DNA of 64,000 bases from the NCBI GenBank assembly GCA_021200415.1, contig JAJQGO010000019.1:1-64000 (forward strand), written 5' to 3'. The notes below the pieces were generated by a model. The model searched no databases, was not told the origin of the DNA, and worked only from the letters and a program-made list of their open reading frames with translations. The stretch comes from Ruminococcus sp. (GTDB lineage Bacteria; Bacillota; Clostridia; Oscillospirales; Ruminococcaceae). The first letter of the stretch is position 1. Every line of letters starts with the position of its first letter. This document shows positions 34,331 to 43,588 of the stretch, piece by piece. The translations under genes and the position numbers were made by a program.

Positions 34331-35623
34331 TTATTTAGCTGCCGGAACATCAATTCTGTCCTTGCGCATATAATGTCTGAGAGCTTCGGGAATCCTGATG
34401 CTGCCATCCTCGTTGAGATTATTTTCAAGGAACGCAATGAGCATTCTCGGCGGCGCAACAACCGTATTGTTGAGTGTGTGGGCAAAATATTTGCTGCCAT
34501 CTTCCGCCTTAACACGGATTCCGAGACGTCTTGCCTGCGCATCGCCCAGATTTGAGCAGCTGCCAACCTCAAAATACTTCTTCTGACGGGGCGACCAGGC
34601 CTCAACATCAATACTCTTCACCTTGAGATCGGCAAGGTCACCTGAACAGCATTCGAGAGTTCTCACGGGAATATCAAGCGTCCTGAAAAATTCAACGGTG
34701 TAGCTGTAGAGCTTCCTGAACCAATCCATGCTCTCCTCCGGCTTGCAGACAACAATCATCTCTTGCTTCTCAAACTGGTGGATTCGATAAACGCCGCGCT
34801 CCTCGATTCCATGTGCACCAACCTCCTTGCGGAAACAGGGAGAATAGCTGGTAAGAGTTTTCGGCAGCTCACTCTCGGGAATTATCGTGTCGATGAACTT
34901 GCCAATCATGGAATGCTCGCTCGTGCCGATGAGGTAGAGATCCTCGCCCTCGATTTTGTACATCATTCCCTCCATCTCGGCAAAGCTCATAACGCCTGTC
35001 ACAACGTCGCTGCGGATCATGAATGGCGGAATATAATATATGAAACCCTTGTCAATCATGAAATCGCGGGCATAGGAAAGGATGCAGGACTGGAGCTGCG
35101 CAATGTCACCGCAGAGATAATAGAAGCCGTTTCCGCTTGTTTTTCTTGCGCTGTCAAGGTCGATTCCGTTGAGCTTTTCCATGATGTCCACGTGATACGG
35201 CACTTCAAAATCGGGCACGAGAGGTTCGCCGAAGCGTTCAACCTCCACATTTTCGTTTTCGTCCCTGCCAATCGGCACGCTGTCGTCGATTATATTCGGT
35301 ATCACAAGCATAATTTTGCGAATGTCAGCCTCAAGCTTCTCCTCAAGAGCCTCAAGCTCGGTGAGCTTTGCGCCGATTTCAGCCACCTGCGATTTCACAC
35401 GTTCAGCCTCATCCTTCTGACCCTTTGCCATGTAGCCGCCGATTTCCTTGCTCATGGTTTTGCGCTTATTGCGAAGATTATCGCATTCAGCCTTGGTTTC
35501 ACGGTACTTTTTATCAAGCTCAACAACCTCGTCAACCAGTTCAAGCTTTGAATCCTGAAACTTCTTTTTGATATTTTCCTTAACAAGCTCAGGATTCGTT
35601 CTAATCAATTTCATGTCCAACAT
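34331..35623 (-). CDS. serS: Serine-tRNA ligase
   Basis: This class II synthetase charges tRNA-Ser (and tRNA-Sec where present). The N-terminal ~110 residues form the tRNA-binding antiparallel coiled coil (LELVDEVVELDKKYRETKAE to ADIRKIM). Motif 2 is SPCFRKEVGAHGIEERGVYRIHQFEKQE and motif 3 is NNTVVAPPRMLIAFLENN. The length of 430 is normal. The ATG at 35623 has AAAGGAG 10 bases upstream. It lies 16 bases after parB, and no T-box leader fits in that gap, so it is likely co-transcribed with parAB. Confidence 0.96.
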   Translation of the reverse strand: MLDMKLIRTNPELVKENIKKKFQDSKLELVDEVVELDKKYRETKAECDNLRNKRKTMSKEIGGYMAKGQKDEAERVKSQVAEIGAKLTELEALEEKLEADIRKIMLVIPNIIDDSVPIGRDENENVEVERFGEPLVPDFEVPYHVDIMEKLNGIDLDSARKTSGNGFYYLCGDIAQLQSCILSYARDFMIDKGFIYYIPPFMIRSDVVTGVMSFAEMEGMMYKIEGEDLYLIGTSEHSMIGKFIDTIIPESELPKTLTSYSPCFRKEVGAHGIEERGVYRIHQFEKQEMIVVCKPEESMDWFRKLYSYTVEFFRTLDIPVRTLECCSGDLADLKVKSIDVEAWSPRQKKYFEVGSCSNLGDAQARRLGIRVKAEDGSKYFAHTLNNTVVAPPRMLIAFLENNLNEDGSIRIPEALRHYMRKDRIDVPAAK

Positions 35624-35638
35624 TTTACAATTTCTCCT

Positions 35639-36493
35639 TTATTCTTCCTTGGCAAGCTTCTCCGCAATTGCAGCAAGGTCTTCCTTATCATAAAATTCGA
35701 GAACAAGCACGCCCTTATTTTTCCCGTAGTCCACCTTAACCTTGCGTCCGAGACGCTCATTCAGCGAAATTTCCATTTCCACAAAATAATTATCAATGCG
35801 GCGGTCGGAATCCGAATCCTCCGGCTTTTCCGAATCTTCAGAAGCCTTTTGTGCCGCACGCTCAACCTGACGGACAGTCATACGTCCATCGGCAGCTTTT
35901 CTTGCCGTTTCTACCAGAAGCTCCTGATCATCAAACCCGAGGAGAGCTTTTGCGTGACCTACAGAAAGCTCGCCGTTTTCAATCATCTTCCGAACCTCAT
36001 CGGGCAGCGAAAGAATTCTCACGGCATTTGCCACTGCGGAACGCGAACGTCCCACCATCTTCGCAACCTTATCCTGCGTCATGCCATAGCTTTCAATCAG
36101 CTCGCTATAGCCCTCCGCCTCTTCAATCGGGTTGAGATTCTCCCTCTGGAGATTCTCAATAAGGGCAATCTGCATTGCCTCCGCATCCGAAAGCTCACGT
36201 ATATTCACCGGAACCTCGTCCATGCCGAGCATTCTTGCGGCACGCCATCTTCTCTCACCCGCAACAATCTGGTATCCACCCGTGCTAATGGGGCGGACGA
36301 GAATCGGCTGAATCATTCCATGCTCCCGAATTGAATCGGCAAGGGCAGCAATAGCCTCGTCGCTGAAATTTTTACGCGGCTGACCTCGATTCGGTTCAAT
36401 TTCAGATACACGCAGGGTCTTTTTCACCTGAATTTCGTTGGTGTTGTCGCTGAAAAGCGTGTCCAGACCTGCGCCTAATCCACCTTTTGCCAT
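35639..36493 (-). CDS. parB: Chromosome-partitioning protein ParB (Spo0J)
   Basis: ParB is a CTP-dependent DNA clamp that loads at parS and directs origin segregation and SMC loading. The CTP-binding N-domain has NRGQPRKNFSDEAIAALADSI, GERRWRAARMLG and ALIENLQRENLNPIEEA. The helix-turn-helix that reads parS is MTQDKVAKMVGRSRSAVANAVRIL. The C-terminal ~60 residues dimerise. The 284-residue length is normal. The start lies 24 bases after parA with no strong ribosome-binding site. Four parS sites are within 6 kb. Confidence 0.95.
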   Translation of the reverse strand: MAKGGLGAGLDTLFSDNTNEIQVKKTLRVSEIEPNRGQPRKNFSDEAIAALADSIREHGMIQPILVRPISTGGYQIVAGERRWRAARMLGMDEVPVNIRELSDAEAMQIALIENLQRENLNPIEEAEGYSELIESYGMTQDKVAKMVGRSRSAVANAVRILSLPDEVRKMIENGELSVGHAKALLGFDDQELLVETARKAADGRMTVRQVERAAQKASEDSEKPEDSDSDRRIDNYFVEMEISLNERLGRKVKVDYGKNKGVLVLEFYDKEDLAAIAEKLAKEE

Positions 36494-36517
36494 AATTTTA
36501 ATTCACAATCGCAGCGA

Positions 36518-37348
36518 TTAGTGATTCTCCTTTCCACTTGATTTTCCGAACGAAAAGAGCGGTCTTTTTTTCTTTTTTGAAACAGTCGGACTCTCGCCGA
36601 GAATTTCATGTCCCAGCATCTCATAAAAATCCGCACCCTTAGAATTTTTATCGTAATACATAACCGGCATTCCATGGCTCGGAGCTTCGGAAACTCGGAC
36701 ATTTCGGGGAATTTTCGTTTCAAAAATCTTGCCGGGGAAGTATTTTTCCACCTCCGCAACAACATCATTTGCCACATTCAGCCTGCCGTCGAACATCGTG
36801 AAGAGGATTCCCTCGATTTCAATAGACGGATTGTAGTTACTTTTTACAATTTTAATGGTGTTGACGAGCTGTGAAAGCCCCTCAAGAGCGTAAAATTCGG
36901 CAAGCATTGGCACAATTATACTGTCGCAGGCAACAAGGCTGTTGATTGTAATCGTCCCCAGTGCAGGGGGGCAGTCGATTAAAATGTAGTCGTAATCCAG
37001 CTTGCAGGTCAGGAGGCTCATTTTCAGCCTGTTAACTCTGTTTTCAAACTCGATCAGTTCAATTTCGCAGCCGGCGAGGTTTTCAGTCGCGGGAAGGATA
37101 GAAACATTGTTGAAATCCGTGTGAATTATGGCATCCTGAATGCGAACCTTGCCCGTCAGCACCTCATAGGTTGACGCCTTGACAGTTTTTTTCTTCACGC
37201 CGAAGCCGGTAGTCGTATTGCCCTGCGGGTCGGAATCCACACAAAGGACGTTTAATCCGCGAGAGCCGAGATACGCAGCAAGATTCACAACGGTCGTGGA
37301 CTTCCCAACGCCGCCTTTTTGGTTGGCAACAGCTATAATTTTGCCCAT
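36518..37348 (-). CDS. parA: Chromosome-partitioning ATPase ParA (Soj)
   Basis: ParA is a deviant Walker ATPase that binds DNA non-specifically when dimeric and moves ParB-parS complexes. The deviant Walker A KGGVGKST is at about 11-18. Switch I DSDPQGNTTTGFG and Walker B DYILIDCPPALG are present. A ~25-residue lysine/serine-rich tail (SKKKKRPLFSFGKSSG) extends beyond the usual end. The ATG at 37348 follows AAAGGAAG and has its own promoter. Confidence 0.95.
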   Translation of the reverse strand: MGKIIAVANQKGGVGKSTTVVNLAAYLGSRGLNVLCVDSDPQGNTTTGFGVKKKTVKASTYEVLTGKVRIQDAIIHTDFNNVSILPATENLAGCEIELIEFENRVNRLKMSLLTCKLDYDYILIDCPPALGTITINSLVACDSIIVPMLAEFYALEGLSQLVNTIKIVKSNYNPSIEIEGILFTMFDGRLNVANDVVAEVEKYFPGKIFETKIPRNVRVSEAPSHGMPVMYYDKNSKGADFYEMLGHEILGESPTVSKKKKRPLFSFGKSSGKENH

Positions 37349-37378
37349 AAAATCTTCCTTTCGTTCATTTATACTATT

Positions 37379-37407
37379 ATTATACCACCTTTGAGGGCTT
37401 TTGTAAA
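37379..37407 (-). promoter_or_regulatory. Promoter of parA-parB-serS
   Basis: On the minus strand TTTACA (37402-37407) and TATAAT (37379-37384) are 17 bases apart, about 30 bases before the parA ATG. Confidence 0.7.
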
Positions 37408-37439
37408 TACAGTTTAGAAAAAATTTCGGGCTTTTTTAA

Positions 37440-37455
37440 TGTTTCACGTGGAACA
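37440..37455. promoter_or_regulatory. parS: parS site 3
   Basis: TGTTTCACGTGGAACA lies 6 bases past the stop of noc and upstream of the parA promoter, so ParB spreading from it could also repress parA. Confidence 0.9.
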
Positions 37456-37461
37456 AATCGG

Positions 37462-38274
37462 CTACTTTGTAATCGGGATTCTGACGCGGTACTCAATGTA
37501 CTCCTCATTCTGAATTTTGCGGGAATCGGCTTTTATTCCGGCTGCCTGCATCGTTTCGACAGCTTTATTTATGGTGTTGACGAAAATTTTGACATTCTGG
37601 AATACTTTCGAGCGTTTTTTGTAACTTGCCTTGATTTTTTCCTTGCCGATATAGTCCTCGATGAGCTTCTCGGTTCTCTCAACATTCAGGTTATTTTTCA
37701 CAACCTTTTCGAGAATCACAAGCCTGTCGGAGGGATTTCCAAGCTTCAGAAGCGCCCTTGCATGGCGTTCCGTCAGGTTAAAACGAGTTATCAACTCACG
37801 CTCATCCTCGCTAAGACGGAGCAGACGGAGCTTGTTAGCGATTGTACTCTGTGCCTTGCCGAGCTTTGCAGCGGCGTCCTCCTGCGTCATACCGTAATAT
37901 GTAATGAGCTTTTCAATTGCGACCGCCTCGTCGAAAAATGACAAATCCTGCCTCTGGATATTCTCCACAAGGGCAAGAATTGCGGAATGCCGCTCGCTGA
38001 TCTCGTGAACAATGCACGGAACGACCCTCAAACCGCACATTTTCGCGGCTCTGAGCCGTCTTTCACCTGCAATCAGCTCGTACCTCTCACCGCTTCGGCG
38101 CACAGAAAGCGGCTGCAAAATTCCGTTTTGGGCGATAGATTCGGCAAGCGGTGCAATGTCGGCATCTGAAAACTCCGTCCTCGGCTGATGAGGATTCGGT
38201 ATAATCAGGTGAATGTCGACCTCGATGACCTTGTTAATCTGCTTGTCCTTCGTAAAATTCAAAAATCCTGCCAT
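37462..38274 (-). CDS. noc: ParB-family nucleoid-occlusion protein Noc
   Basis: This ParB paralogue has the CTP-fold (NPHQPRTEFSDADIAPLAESI, GERRLRAAKMCG, ALVENIQRQDLSFFDEA) and the HTH MTQEDAAAKLGKAQSTIANKLRLL, whose recognition helix differs from ParB (KAQSTIANK against RSRSAVANA). That and the location before rsmG match Noc, which binds its own sites and keeps FtsZ off the nucleoid. The N-terminus MAGFLNFTKDKQ resembles the short amphipathic membrane-targeting start of Noc. The open frame reaches 38304, but the ATG at 38274 has GGAG 7 bases upstream and is preferred. I saw no clear Noc-binding sites here. Confidence 0.88.
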   Translation of the reverse strand: MAGFLNFTKDKQINKVIEVDIHLIIPNPHQPRTEFSDADIAPLAESIAQNGILQPLSVRRSGERYELIAGERRLRAAKMCGLRVVPCIVHEISERHSAILALVENIQRQDLSFFDEAVAIEKLITYYGMTQEDAAAKLGKAQSTIANKLRLLRLSEDERELITRFNLTERHARALLKLGNPSDRLVILEKVVKNNLNVERTEKLIEDYIGKEKIKASYKKRSKVFQNVKIFVNTINKAVETMQAAGIKADSRKIQNEEYIEYRVRIPITK

Positions 38275-38383
38275 TTTCAACTCCATTTTCCGCATTTCCG
38301 GCACGCGGACGCCAAAATTTTCTCGAATTCTGAGTGTATAATAATTTTAGCATGACTGGGAAATAAAATCTACACAAAAAATA

Positions 38384-38406
38384 AGCCGAATTACGAGAAT
38401 TCGGCT
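38384..38406. terminator. Terminator downstream of rsmG
   Basis: AGCCGAATT (38384-38392) and AATTCGGCT (38398-38406) form a perfect 9-bp stem. On the minus strand the stem is followed by TATTTTTTG. It lies 26 bases beyond the rsmG stop and separates it from noc. Confidence 0.85.
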
Positions 38407-38431
38407 AAAAAAATCATATAAATCTACAAAA

Positions 38432-39136
38432 TCAAAGGAGTTTTTTCTTTAATTGACTGCTGTTTCTGGGGTATTTTGGCGGAGTTTGCGATATTTTTTT
38501 TACTGTTATAATTCGTCTTTCTTCTTCACCTACGAAATAATTTTGCGCAGATATAGCGTCGCCGCCCAAAATTTCAACTGCCCTCGCACCGAGAGAAACG
38601 TCCTCATTTGGACCTTTCATGGCAATAAAAGTGCCGCCGACCCTCACAAAAGGAATGCAAAGCTCGCTCAGGAGGGACATATTTGCGACAGCTCTGGCAC
38701 ACGCGAAGTCGAATTTTTCCCAAAATTCAGGCATTTTAGCCATGTCCTCCGCGCGTCCGTGAACAAATTCAGCATCAACAGAAATCAAATCGCAAAGCTG
38801 CATGAGAAAGTTTATTCTTTTGTTCAGACTGTCCAGAAGCGTAATTTTCAGATCGGGACGGTAAATTTTCAATGGAACTGATGGAAATCCCGCGCCCGTT
38901 CCAACGTCAATAATACTTGAATTTTGCGGCAAATCTACGAATTTGTATAAAATTATGCTGTCAATAAAATGTTTGATGAGAATTTCATTTGGTTCTGTAA
39001 TTGCAGTTAGATTTATTTTTTTATTATAATTGACAAGAAATTCAGCATAAGAATCAAGCTTATTATAAATCTCACGATTTAATTTAAGTCCGTTTTGCTC
39101 AAAAATAGAGCAAGATAGTTCAAAATCCGGAAGCAT
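38432..39136 (-). CDS. rsmG: 16S rRNA (guanine-527-N7)-methyltransferase RsmG
   Basis: RsmG (GidB) methylates G527 in the 530 loop of 16S rRNA with S-adenosylmethionine; loss gives low-level streptomycin resistance. The SAM motif IIDVGTGAGFPSVPLKI is at about 76-92, preceded by the typical NLTAITEPNEILIKHFIDS. The ATG at 39136 has AAAGGG upstream, inside the last codons of mnmG, whose stop is 3 bases away. It is the last gene of the mnmE-mnmG-rsmG block. Confidence 0.95.
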   Translation of the reverse strand: MLPDFELSCSIFEQNGLKLNREIYNKLDSYAEFLVNYNKKINLTAITEPNEILIKHFIDSIILYKFVDLPQNSSIIDVGTGAGFPSVPLKIYRPDLKITLLDSLNKRINFLMQLCDLISVDAEFVHGRAEDMAKMPEFWEKFDFACARAVANMSLLSELCIPFVRVGGTFIAMKGPNEDVSLGARAVEILGGDAISAQNYFVGEEERRIITVKKISQTPPKYPRNSSQLKKKLL

Positions 39137-39139
39137 ATT

Positions 39140-41014
39140 TTATCCCTTTCTCTGCTGAAGCCACACTGCAAGCAAAGATACATCGGCAGGCGAAACACCT
39201 GAAATTCTCGATGCCTGACCAATTGAAAGCGGCTGAATTTTATTAAGCTTCTCCGCAGCCTCAAGTCTAAGTCCACGAATTTGGCTATAATCAGTGTTTT
39301 TCGGCAATTCAGATGATTCAAGTTTCCGCATTTGTTCGATTTGCTGGAGCTGCTTTGAGATGTACCCTTCATATTTAATCTGCAAGTCAACTTGCTCGCA
39401 AACACTTTCCGGCAGCTTTTTTCTTCCGGGATCAAAAAAAGCAAGATCGTTATAATTCAACTGCGGACGTCTGATTAAATCAGCAAGCTTACAGCCGGTT
39501 GAAAGAGGTGCAGTTTCATGATTTATTAAAAATGTATTCAATTCATCAGATGGTGCGATATTCAAATTCTTGACACGTTTAATTTCATCAGCGATCATTT
39601 TTTCTTTATTTACAAGATTCTCATATCTTTCATCTGAAATCAGACCCAATTCGTGACCAATTGGAGTCAAACGCTGATCGGCATTGTCCTGACGAAGAAT
39701 CAGGCGATATTCGCTTCGGGAGGTCATCATGCGATAGGGGTCGGAGCAGCCCTTCGTCACAAGGTCGTCAATCAGCGTGCCGATGTAGGAGCTTGCCCGA
39801 TCAAGAATCATCGGCTTTTTGCCGTTGATTTTCTGCGCCGCGTTGATGCCCGCAACAATGCCCTGCGCGCCAGCCTCCTCGTAACCGGAGCTGCCGTTAA
39901 ACTGCCCTGCCCCGTACAAACCCGAAATATTCTTGAATTCCAGCGTCGGCAGGAGCTGTGACGGCTCGCAGCAATCGTACTCGATGGCATAGGCGGGGCG
40001 CATGATTTCCACATTTTCCAGCCCCTTTATGGTTCGCAAAAACGCAAGCTGCACGTCCTCCGGCAGTGACGACGACATTCCCTGCAGGTAATATTCCTCG
40101 GTCGTCAGCCCCATTGGCTCAACGAAAAGCTGATGACGCGGCTTGTCGGAAAATCGGACAATTTTGTCCTCGATGGACGGACAGTATCTCGGCCCGACAC
40201 CCTCGATTCTGCCGGAGTACAGGGGCGACCTGTCGAGGTTGCTGAGTATGACCTCGTGAGTATTACTATTTGTATAAGTTACGTAGCAGCTGACCACATT
40301 TTTCAAGCCGTCCGTTGGCGTTTCAAAGGAAAACGGAACGATTTCGGAATCCCCATCCTGACGCTCCATAACGTCAAAATTTATGCTCCGCTTGTTTACG
40401 CGACACGGCGTACCCGTCTTGAAACGACGCAGTTCGACGCCATTTTCAATCAGACTCTGCGACAAAAATTTGCTTGGAAGTGCGGAATCCGGTCCACTTT
40501 CATATGAAACCTCACCGATATGAATCTTGCCCTTCAGGTATGTTCCGGTCGCGATTATCACAGCTTTGACGTCATACTTTGCGCCAAGTGAGGTGATTAC
40601 ACCTGTGATTTTGCCGTTTTCAACAACAATTTCTGCGACCTCCGCTTGCTTTATGTACAAATTTTCCTGTTTTTCGCAGACATTTTTCATATAATTGTGA
40701 TATTTGACACGATCCGCCTGAACTCTCAGACTATGAACCGCAGGGCCTTTTCCCTTATTTAGCATACGGCTTTGGATAAAACATTTATCCGCAGCCTTGC
40801 CCATTTCGCCGCCAAGTGCGTCAATTTCACGTACAAGATGCCCTTTAGCCGTGCCGCCGATCGACGGATTACAGGGCATATTCGCAATCTGGTCAAGGGA
40901 AATGGTGAACATTACCGTCCTACAGCCCAATCGTGCGGACGCAAGGGCGGCTTCGACTCCGGCGTGACCTGCCCCAACAACGGCAACGTCAAATTCGCCC
41001 ATTTTATATGACAT
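39140..41014 (-). CDS. mnmG: tRNA uridine-5-carboxymethylaminomethyl modification enzyme MnmG
   Basis: MnmG (GidA) binds FAD and NADH and, with MnmE, modifies uridine 34 of several tRNAs. The dinucleotide fold VVGAGHAGVEAALASARLG is at about 11-29. The family signatures GPRYCPSIEDKIVRF and GLYGAGQFNGSSGYEEAGAQGIVAG are present. The 624 residues match the family. The ATG at 41014 follows AAAGGAG by 7 bases. A parS site occupies the gap to mnmE. Confidence 0.96.
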   Translation of the reverse strand: MSYKMGEFDVAVVGAGHAGVEAALASARLGCRTVMFTISLDQIANMPCNPSIGGTAKGHLVREIDALGGEMGKAADKCFIQSRMLNKGKGPAVHSLRVQADRVKYHNYMKNVCEKQENLYIKQAEVAEIVVENGKITGVITSLGAKYDVKAVIIATGTYLKGKIHIGEVSYESGPDSALPSKFLSQSLIENGVELRRFKTGTPCRVNKRSINFDVMERQDGDSEIVPFSFETPTDGLKNVVSCYVTYTNSNTHEVILSNLDRSPLYSGRIEGVGPRYCPSIEDKIVRFSDKPRHQLFVEPMGLTTEEYYLQGMSSSLPEDVQLAFLRTIKGLENVEIMRPAYAIEYDCCEPSQLLPTLEFKNISGLYGAGQFNGSSGYEEAGAQGIVAGINAAQKINGKKPMILDRASSYIGTLIDDLVTKGCSDPYRMMTSRSEYRLILRQDNADQRLTPIGHELGLISDERYENLVNKEKMIADEIKRVKNLNIAPSDELNTFLINHETAPLSTGCKLADLIRRPQLNYNDLAFFDPGRKKLPESVCEQVDLQIKYEGYISKQLQQIEQMRKLESSELPKNTDYSQIRGLRLEAAEKLNKIQPLSIGQASRISGVSPADVSLLAVWLQQRKG

Positions 41015-41031
41015 AGAAAAACTCCTTTCAA

Positions 41032-41047
41032 TGTTCCACGTGGAACA
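41032..41047. promoter_or_regulatory. parS: parS site 4
   Basis: TGTTCCACGTGGAACA, identical to site 1, ends one base before the mnmE stop codon and lies in the mnmE-mnmG gap, about 5.2 kb from dnaA. Confidence 0.9.
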
Positions 41048-42409
41048 TTATTTGCCGACGCAAAACCGCGAAAAAACCTCATCAACAACAGCATCTGTAG
41101 TTTTTTCGCCTGTCAATTCAAGCAAAAACTGCTCGGCTTCATCGATTAAAACAGTCACAGCGTCAAGCAATTCTCCGCTTTTTATAGCAATTATAACATC
41201 TCTCACACATTTTAATGACGAATCGATACATTTCTTTTGACGTTCATTTGCGGCTGAAATATTATCAAAATCAATCTCATTTAGCTGAAATTCCTTTTCG
41301 ATTGCCTGACGAAGCATATCAATTCCATCATTCTCTTTAGCTGATAAATATACTATCTGTATATTTTTTTCTGCAATTTTATCTGCGTCAAGCCTCTGTT
41401 CAACGTCAGATTTATTGATAACAGCAATCGATTTCTTATTCTTAATTTTGTTAATTATATCAAAATCGTCCTCAGTGAGCGGACAACCACCGTCAAAAAC
41501 AGCAATAACCAGATCCGCATCGTCAAGTTTCTTACGTGCAATGTCCACGCCCATTCCCTCGATTATATCGGAGGTTTCACGGATTCCCGCAGTGTCCGCA
41601 AGGCAAAGAGTCACGTCCCCAAGGCGAACGGATTCCTCAATAACGTCACGCGTCGTGCCTGCAATATCCGTCACAATGCTACGCTTGCAGCCGCTCAGGC
41701 AGTTGAAAAGCGTCGATTTGCCCACGTTCGGCTTGCCCACAATCACAGTCGAAATTCCCTCACGGATAATCCTGCCACTGTCATAATTTTTAACGAGAAG
41801 CTCAAGCTCCCTTTCCACACACTCAAGCTCAGCCGTCAGGTGGAGTGGGTCAACCTCCGGAATATCCTCCTCCGGATAGTCCGCCCAAGCCGCAAGGTCG
41901 CCAAGAATTTTCAGAAGCGACTCGGAAATTTTCTTCGCCTTTTTGAAAGCAGCTCCCTCACGGAGATTTTCAGCCATTTTCAGCTCACGCTCGCCCTTCG
42001 CGGAAATTATGTCCATGACAGCCTCCGCACGGGTCAGGTCGATTTTTCCGTTGAGGAACGCGCGCTTTGTGAACTCCCCTGCGCCGGCATTTTCAGCGCC
42101 GTTATTCAGGGCGGCACGCAGAATCCTCTTGCTGACGTAAAGTCCGCCGTGGCAGGAAATCTCAGCCGTATCCTCCCCCGTGTAGCTGTGTGGAGCTTTG
42201 AAAATCGTGAGAATGCAGTCGTCAAGGCGCTCATCGCCGTCACAGGCGAAGCCGTATGCGCAGGTATACCCCGACATCTCGGATACTGCCTTTTTCCCGA
42301 CAGGTTTAAATATTTTTTCAGCGACAGCCACAGCATTTTCGCCGGAAATCCTGATTACCGCGATACCTCCGGCGGCGTTTGGCGTAGAAATTGCCGCAAT
42401 TGTTGACAA
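41048..42409 (-). CDS. mnmE: tRNA modification GTPase MnmE
   Basis: MnmE is a potassium-dependent GTPase that binds a folate one-carbon donor and works with MnmG. The N-terminal TrmE domain begins TIAAISTPNAAGGIAVIRISG. The G domain has GKPNVGKSTLFN, AGTTRDVIEE, DTAGIRET and NKSD. The protein ends CVGK, the catalytic C-terminal CxGK motif. A GTG at 42418 is in frame, but the TTG at 42409 has AGGAG 8 bases upstream and is the better start (453 aa). Confidence 0.95.
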   Translation of the reverse strand: MSTIAAISTPNAAGGIAVIRISGENAVAVAEKIFKPVGKKAVSEMSGYTCAYGFACDGDERLDDCILTIFKAPHSYTGEDTAEISCHGGLYVSKRILRAALNNGAENAGAGEFTKRAFLNGKIDLTRAEAVMDIISAKGERELKMAENLREGAAFKKAKKISESLLKILGDLAAWADYPEEDIPEVDPLHLTAELECVERELELLVKNYDSGRIIREGISTVIVGKPNVGKSTLFNCLSGCKRSIVTDIAGTTRDVIEESVRLGDVTLCLADTAGIRETSDIIEGMGVDIARKKLDDADLVIAVFDGGCPLTEDDFDIINKIKNKKSIAVINKSDVEQRLDADKIAEKNIQIVYLSAKENDGIDMLRQAIEKEFQLNEIDFDNISAANERQKKCIDSSLKCVRDVIIAIKSGELLDAVTVLIDEAEQFLLELTGEKTTDAVVDEVFSRFCVGK

Positions 42410-42422
42410 GCTAATCACTCCT

Positions 42423-42448
42423 AAAAAAACAACGGCTTTACGCCGTTG
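42423..42448 (-). terminator. Terminator between jag and mnmE
   Basis: CAACGGC (42430-42436) pairs with GCCGTTG (42442-42448). On the minus strand it is followed by seven T. The mnmE start is about 14 bases further on, so mnmE needs read-through or a promoter inside jag. Confidence 0.8.
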
Positions 42449-42494
42449 TATAATTTATTGACGGCAGGAAAAATATCCTGCAAACGCCGTAAAA

Positions 42495-43568
42495 TCAAAA
42501 TTCAATTTTTCCGTAAAGACCTCCCTCAATGCTGTCCTCCGGCTTCGGCTTTTTGTAATCCTTTTCAAAGCTTGTGGAAACATCAATATCTCTTGATTCA
42601 AACGGCTCACGATTTCTCGGACGGCTGTTTCTGCTGCCGTTATTTCTTCTGTCGCGTCTCTTGCCGCCGCCCTTTCTGGGGCTGTTTGAGGAAATAATAA
42701 TCTTCCTGTACGGCTCTTCACCAACGGAACGTGAAGTTACGCCGTCAATTTTTGAAACTGCGGAATGAATAACACGTCTTTCATAGGGATTCATCGGCTC
42801 AAGGGGCTGTGAACGTCCTGTTCTGAGGACAGATTTCGCAACCTTTGCGGCAAGCTGCTCAAGAGTTTCTCTTCTCTTTTTGCGGTATCCGAAGCAGTCT
42901 ATAGTGATGCGGAAATAATCCTTATCGCCCTTATTGGCAATTATAGAGCAAAGATACTGAATAGAATCGAGTGTTTCACCGCGTCTGCCGATAATTGTGC
43001 CGTTGTTGTCGCTTTCGATATTTATAATTGCTCCCGTTTCGTTCTGGTACACGCCGAATTTAGCTTCAACGCCCATAGCTCGGAGAATGCTCGTTATATA
43101 ATCACGGGCAATTTTAACCTTTGGGTGAACGAGGCTTTCGTCCTCAATCAGAGTGAACTTTTCAATTGAATATTCGTCGCCCTCGTCATCGTCCGATACC
43201 TTTGGCGCAGAAGCTGCAGGAGCTTTTTCAACTGTTGCCGCTGTTTCAGCCTTTGTCTCTTTGACAGGCTTAGGCGTTTCGGCAGGGGCAGCAGCCTTCT
43301 TTTTCGGCGCAGGTGCAGGTGCAGGTGCCGGAGCTGATACAGGCTTTTCCTTAACCGGTTCGGGAGAAGCAGTCTTAACCTCGGCTGCGGGAGCTTTAGC
43401 CTCCTCATAGGTAGCCTTCACCCTGACATCGGTTTTGCCGATTCCGAGAAAGCCCTTTTTGCCCTCTTCGAGAACCTCAAATTTAATTTCGCTCACTTTT
43501 TTTCCGAACCTTTTTGCTGCCAATTCCTTGGCTTCATCGACTGTTTTAGCTGTAAAAATTTCAGTCAT
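42495..43568 (-). CDS. jag: RNA-binding cell-elongation regulator Jag/EloR (KhpB)
   Basis: The Jag-N domain (about 1-55) has VDEAKELAAKRFGKKVSEIKFEVLEEGKKGFLGIG. A ~100-residue Ala/Pro/Lys/Glu linker follows. A KH domain (GTIIGRRGETLDSIQYLCSIIAN, about 190-213) and an R3H domain (LEPMNPYERRVIHSAV) come next. A Gly/Arg/Asn-rich tail completes it. KhpB binds RNA with KhpA and controls elongasome activity. At 357 residues it is longer than Bacillus Jag because of the linker and tail. The ATG follows GGAGG. It adjoins yidC as usual. Confidence 0.92.
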   Translation of the reverse strand: MTEIFTAKTVDEAKELAAKRFGKKVSEIKFEVLEEGKKGFLGIGKTDVRVKATYEEAKAPAAEVKTASPEPVKEKPVSAPAPAPAPAPKKKAAAPAETPKPVKETKAETAATVEKAPAASAPKVSDDDEGDEYSIEKFTLIEDESLVHPKVKIARDYITSILRAMGVEAKFGVYQNETGAIINIESDNNGTIIGRRGETLDSIQYLCSIIANKGDKDYFRITIDCFGYRKKRRETLEQLAAKVAKSVLRTGRSQPLEPMNPYERRVIHSAVSKIDGVTSRSVGEEPYRKIIISSNSPRKGGGKRRDRRNNGSRNSRPRNREPFESRDIDVSTSFEKDYKKPKPEDSIEGGLYGKIEF

Positions 43569-43588
43569 TTTAATTACCTCCGTGAGAA

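Noticed and set aside
35624-35638. T-box leader for serS
   Set aside because: The gap to parB is 15 bases; serS must be read through from parAB.
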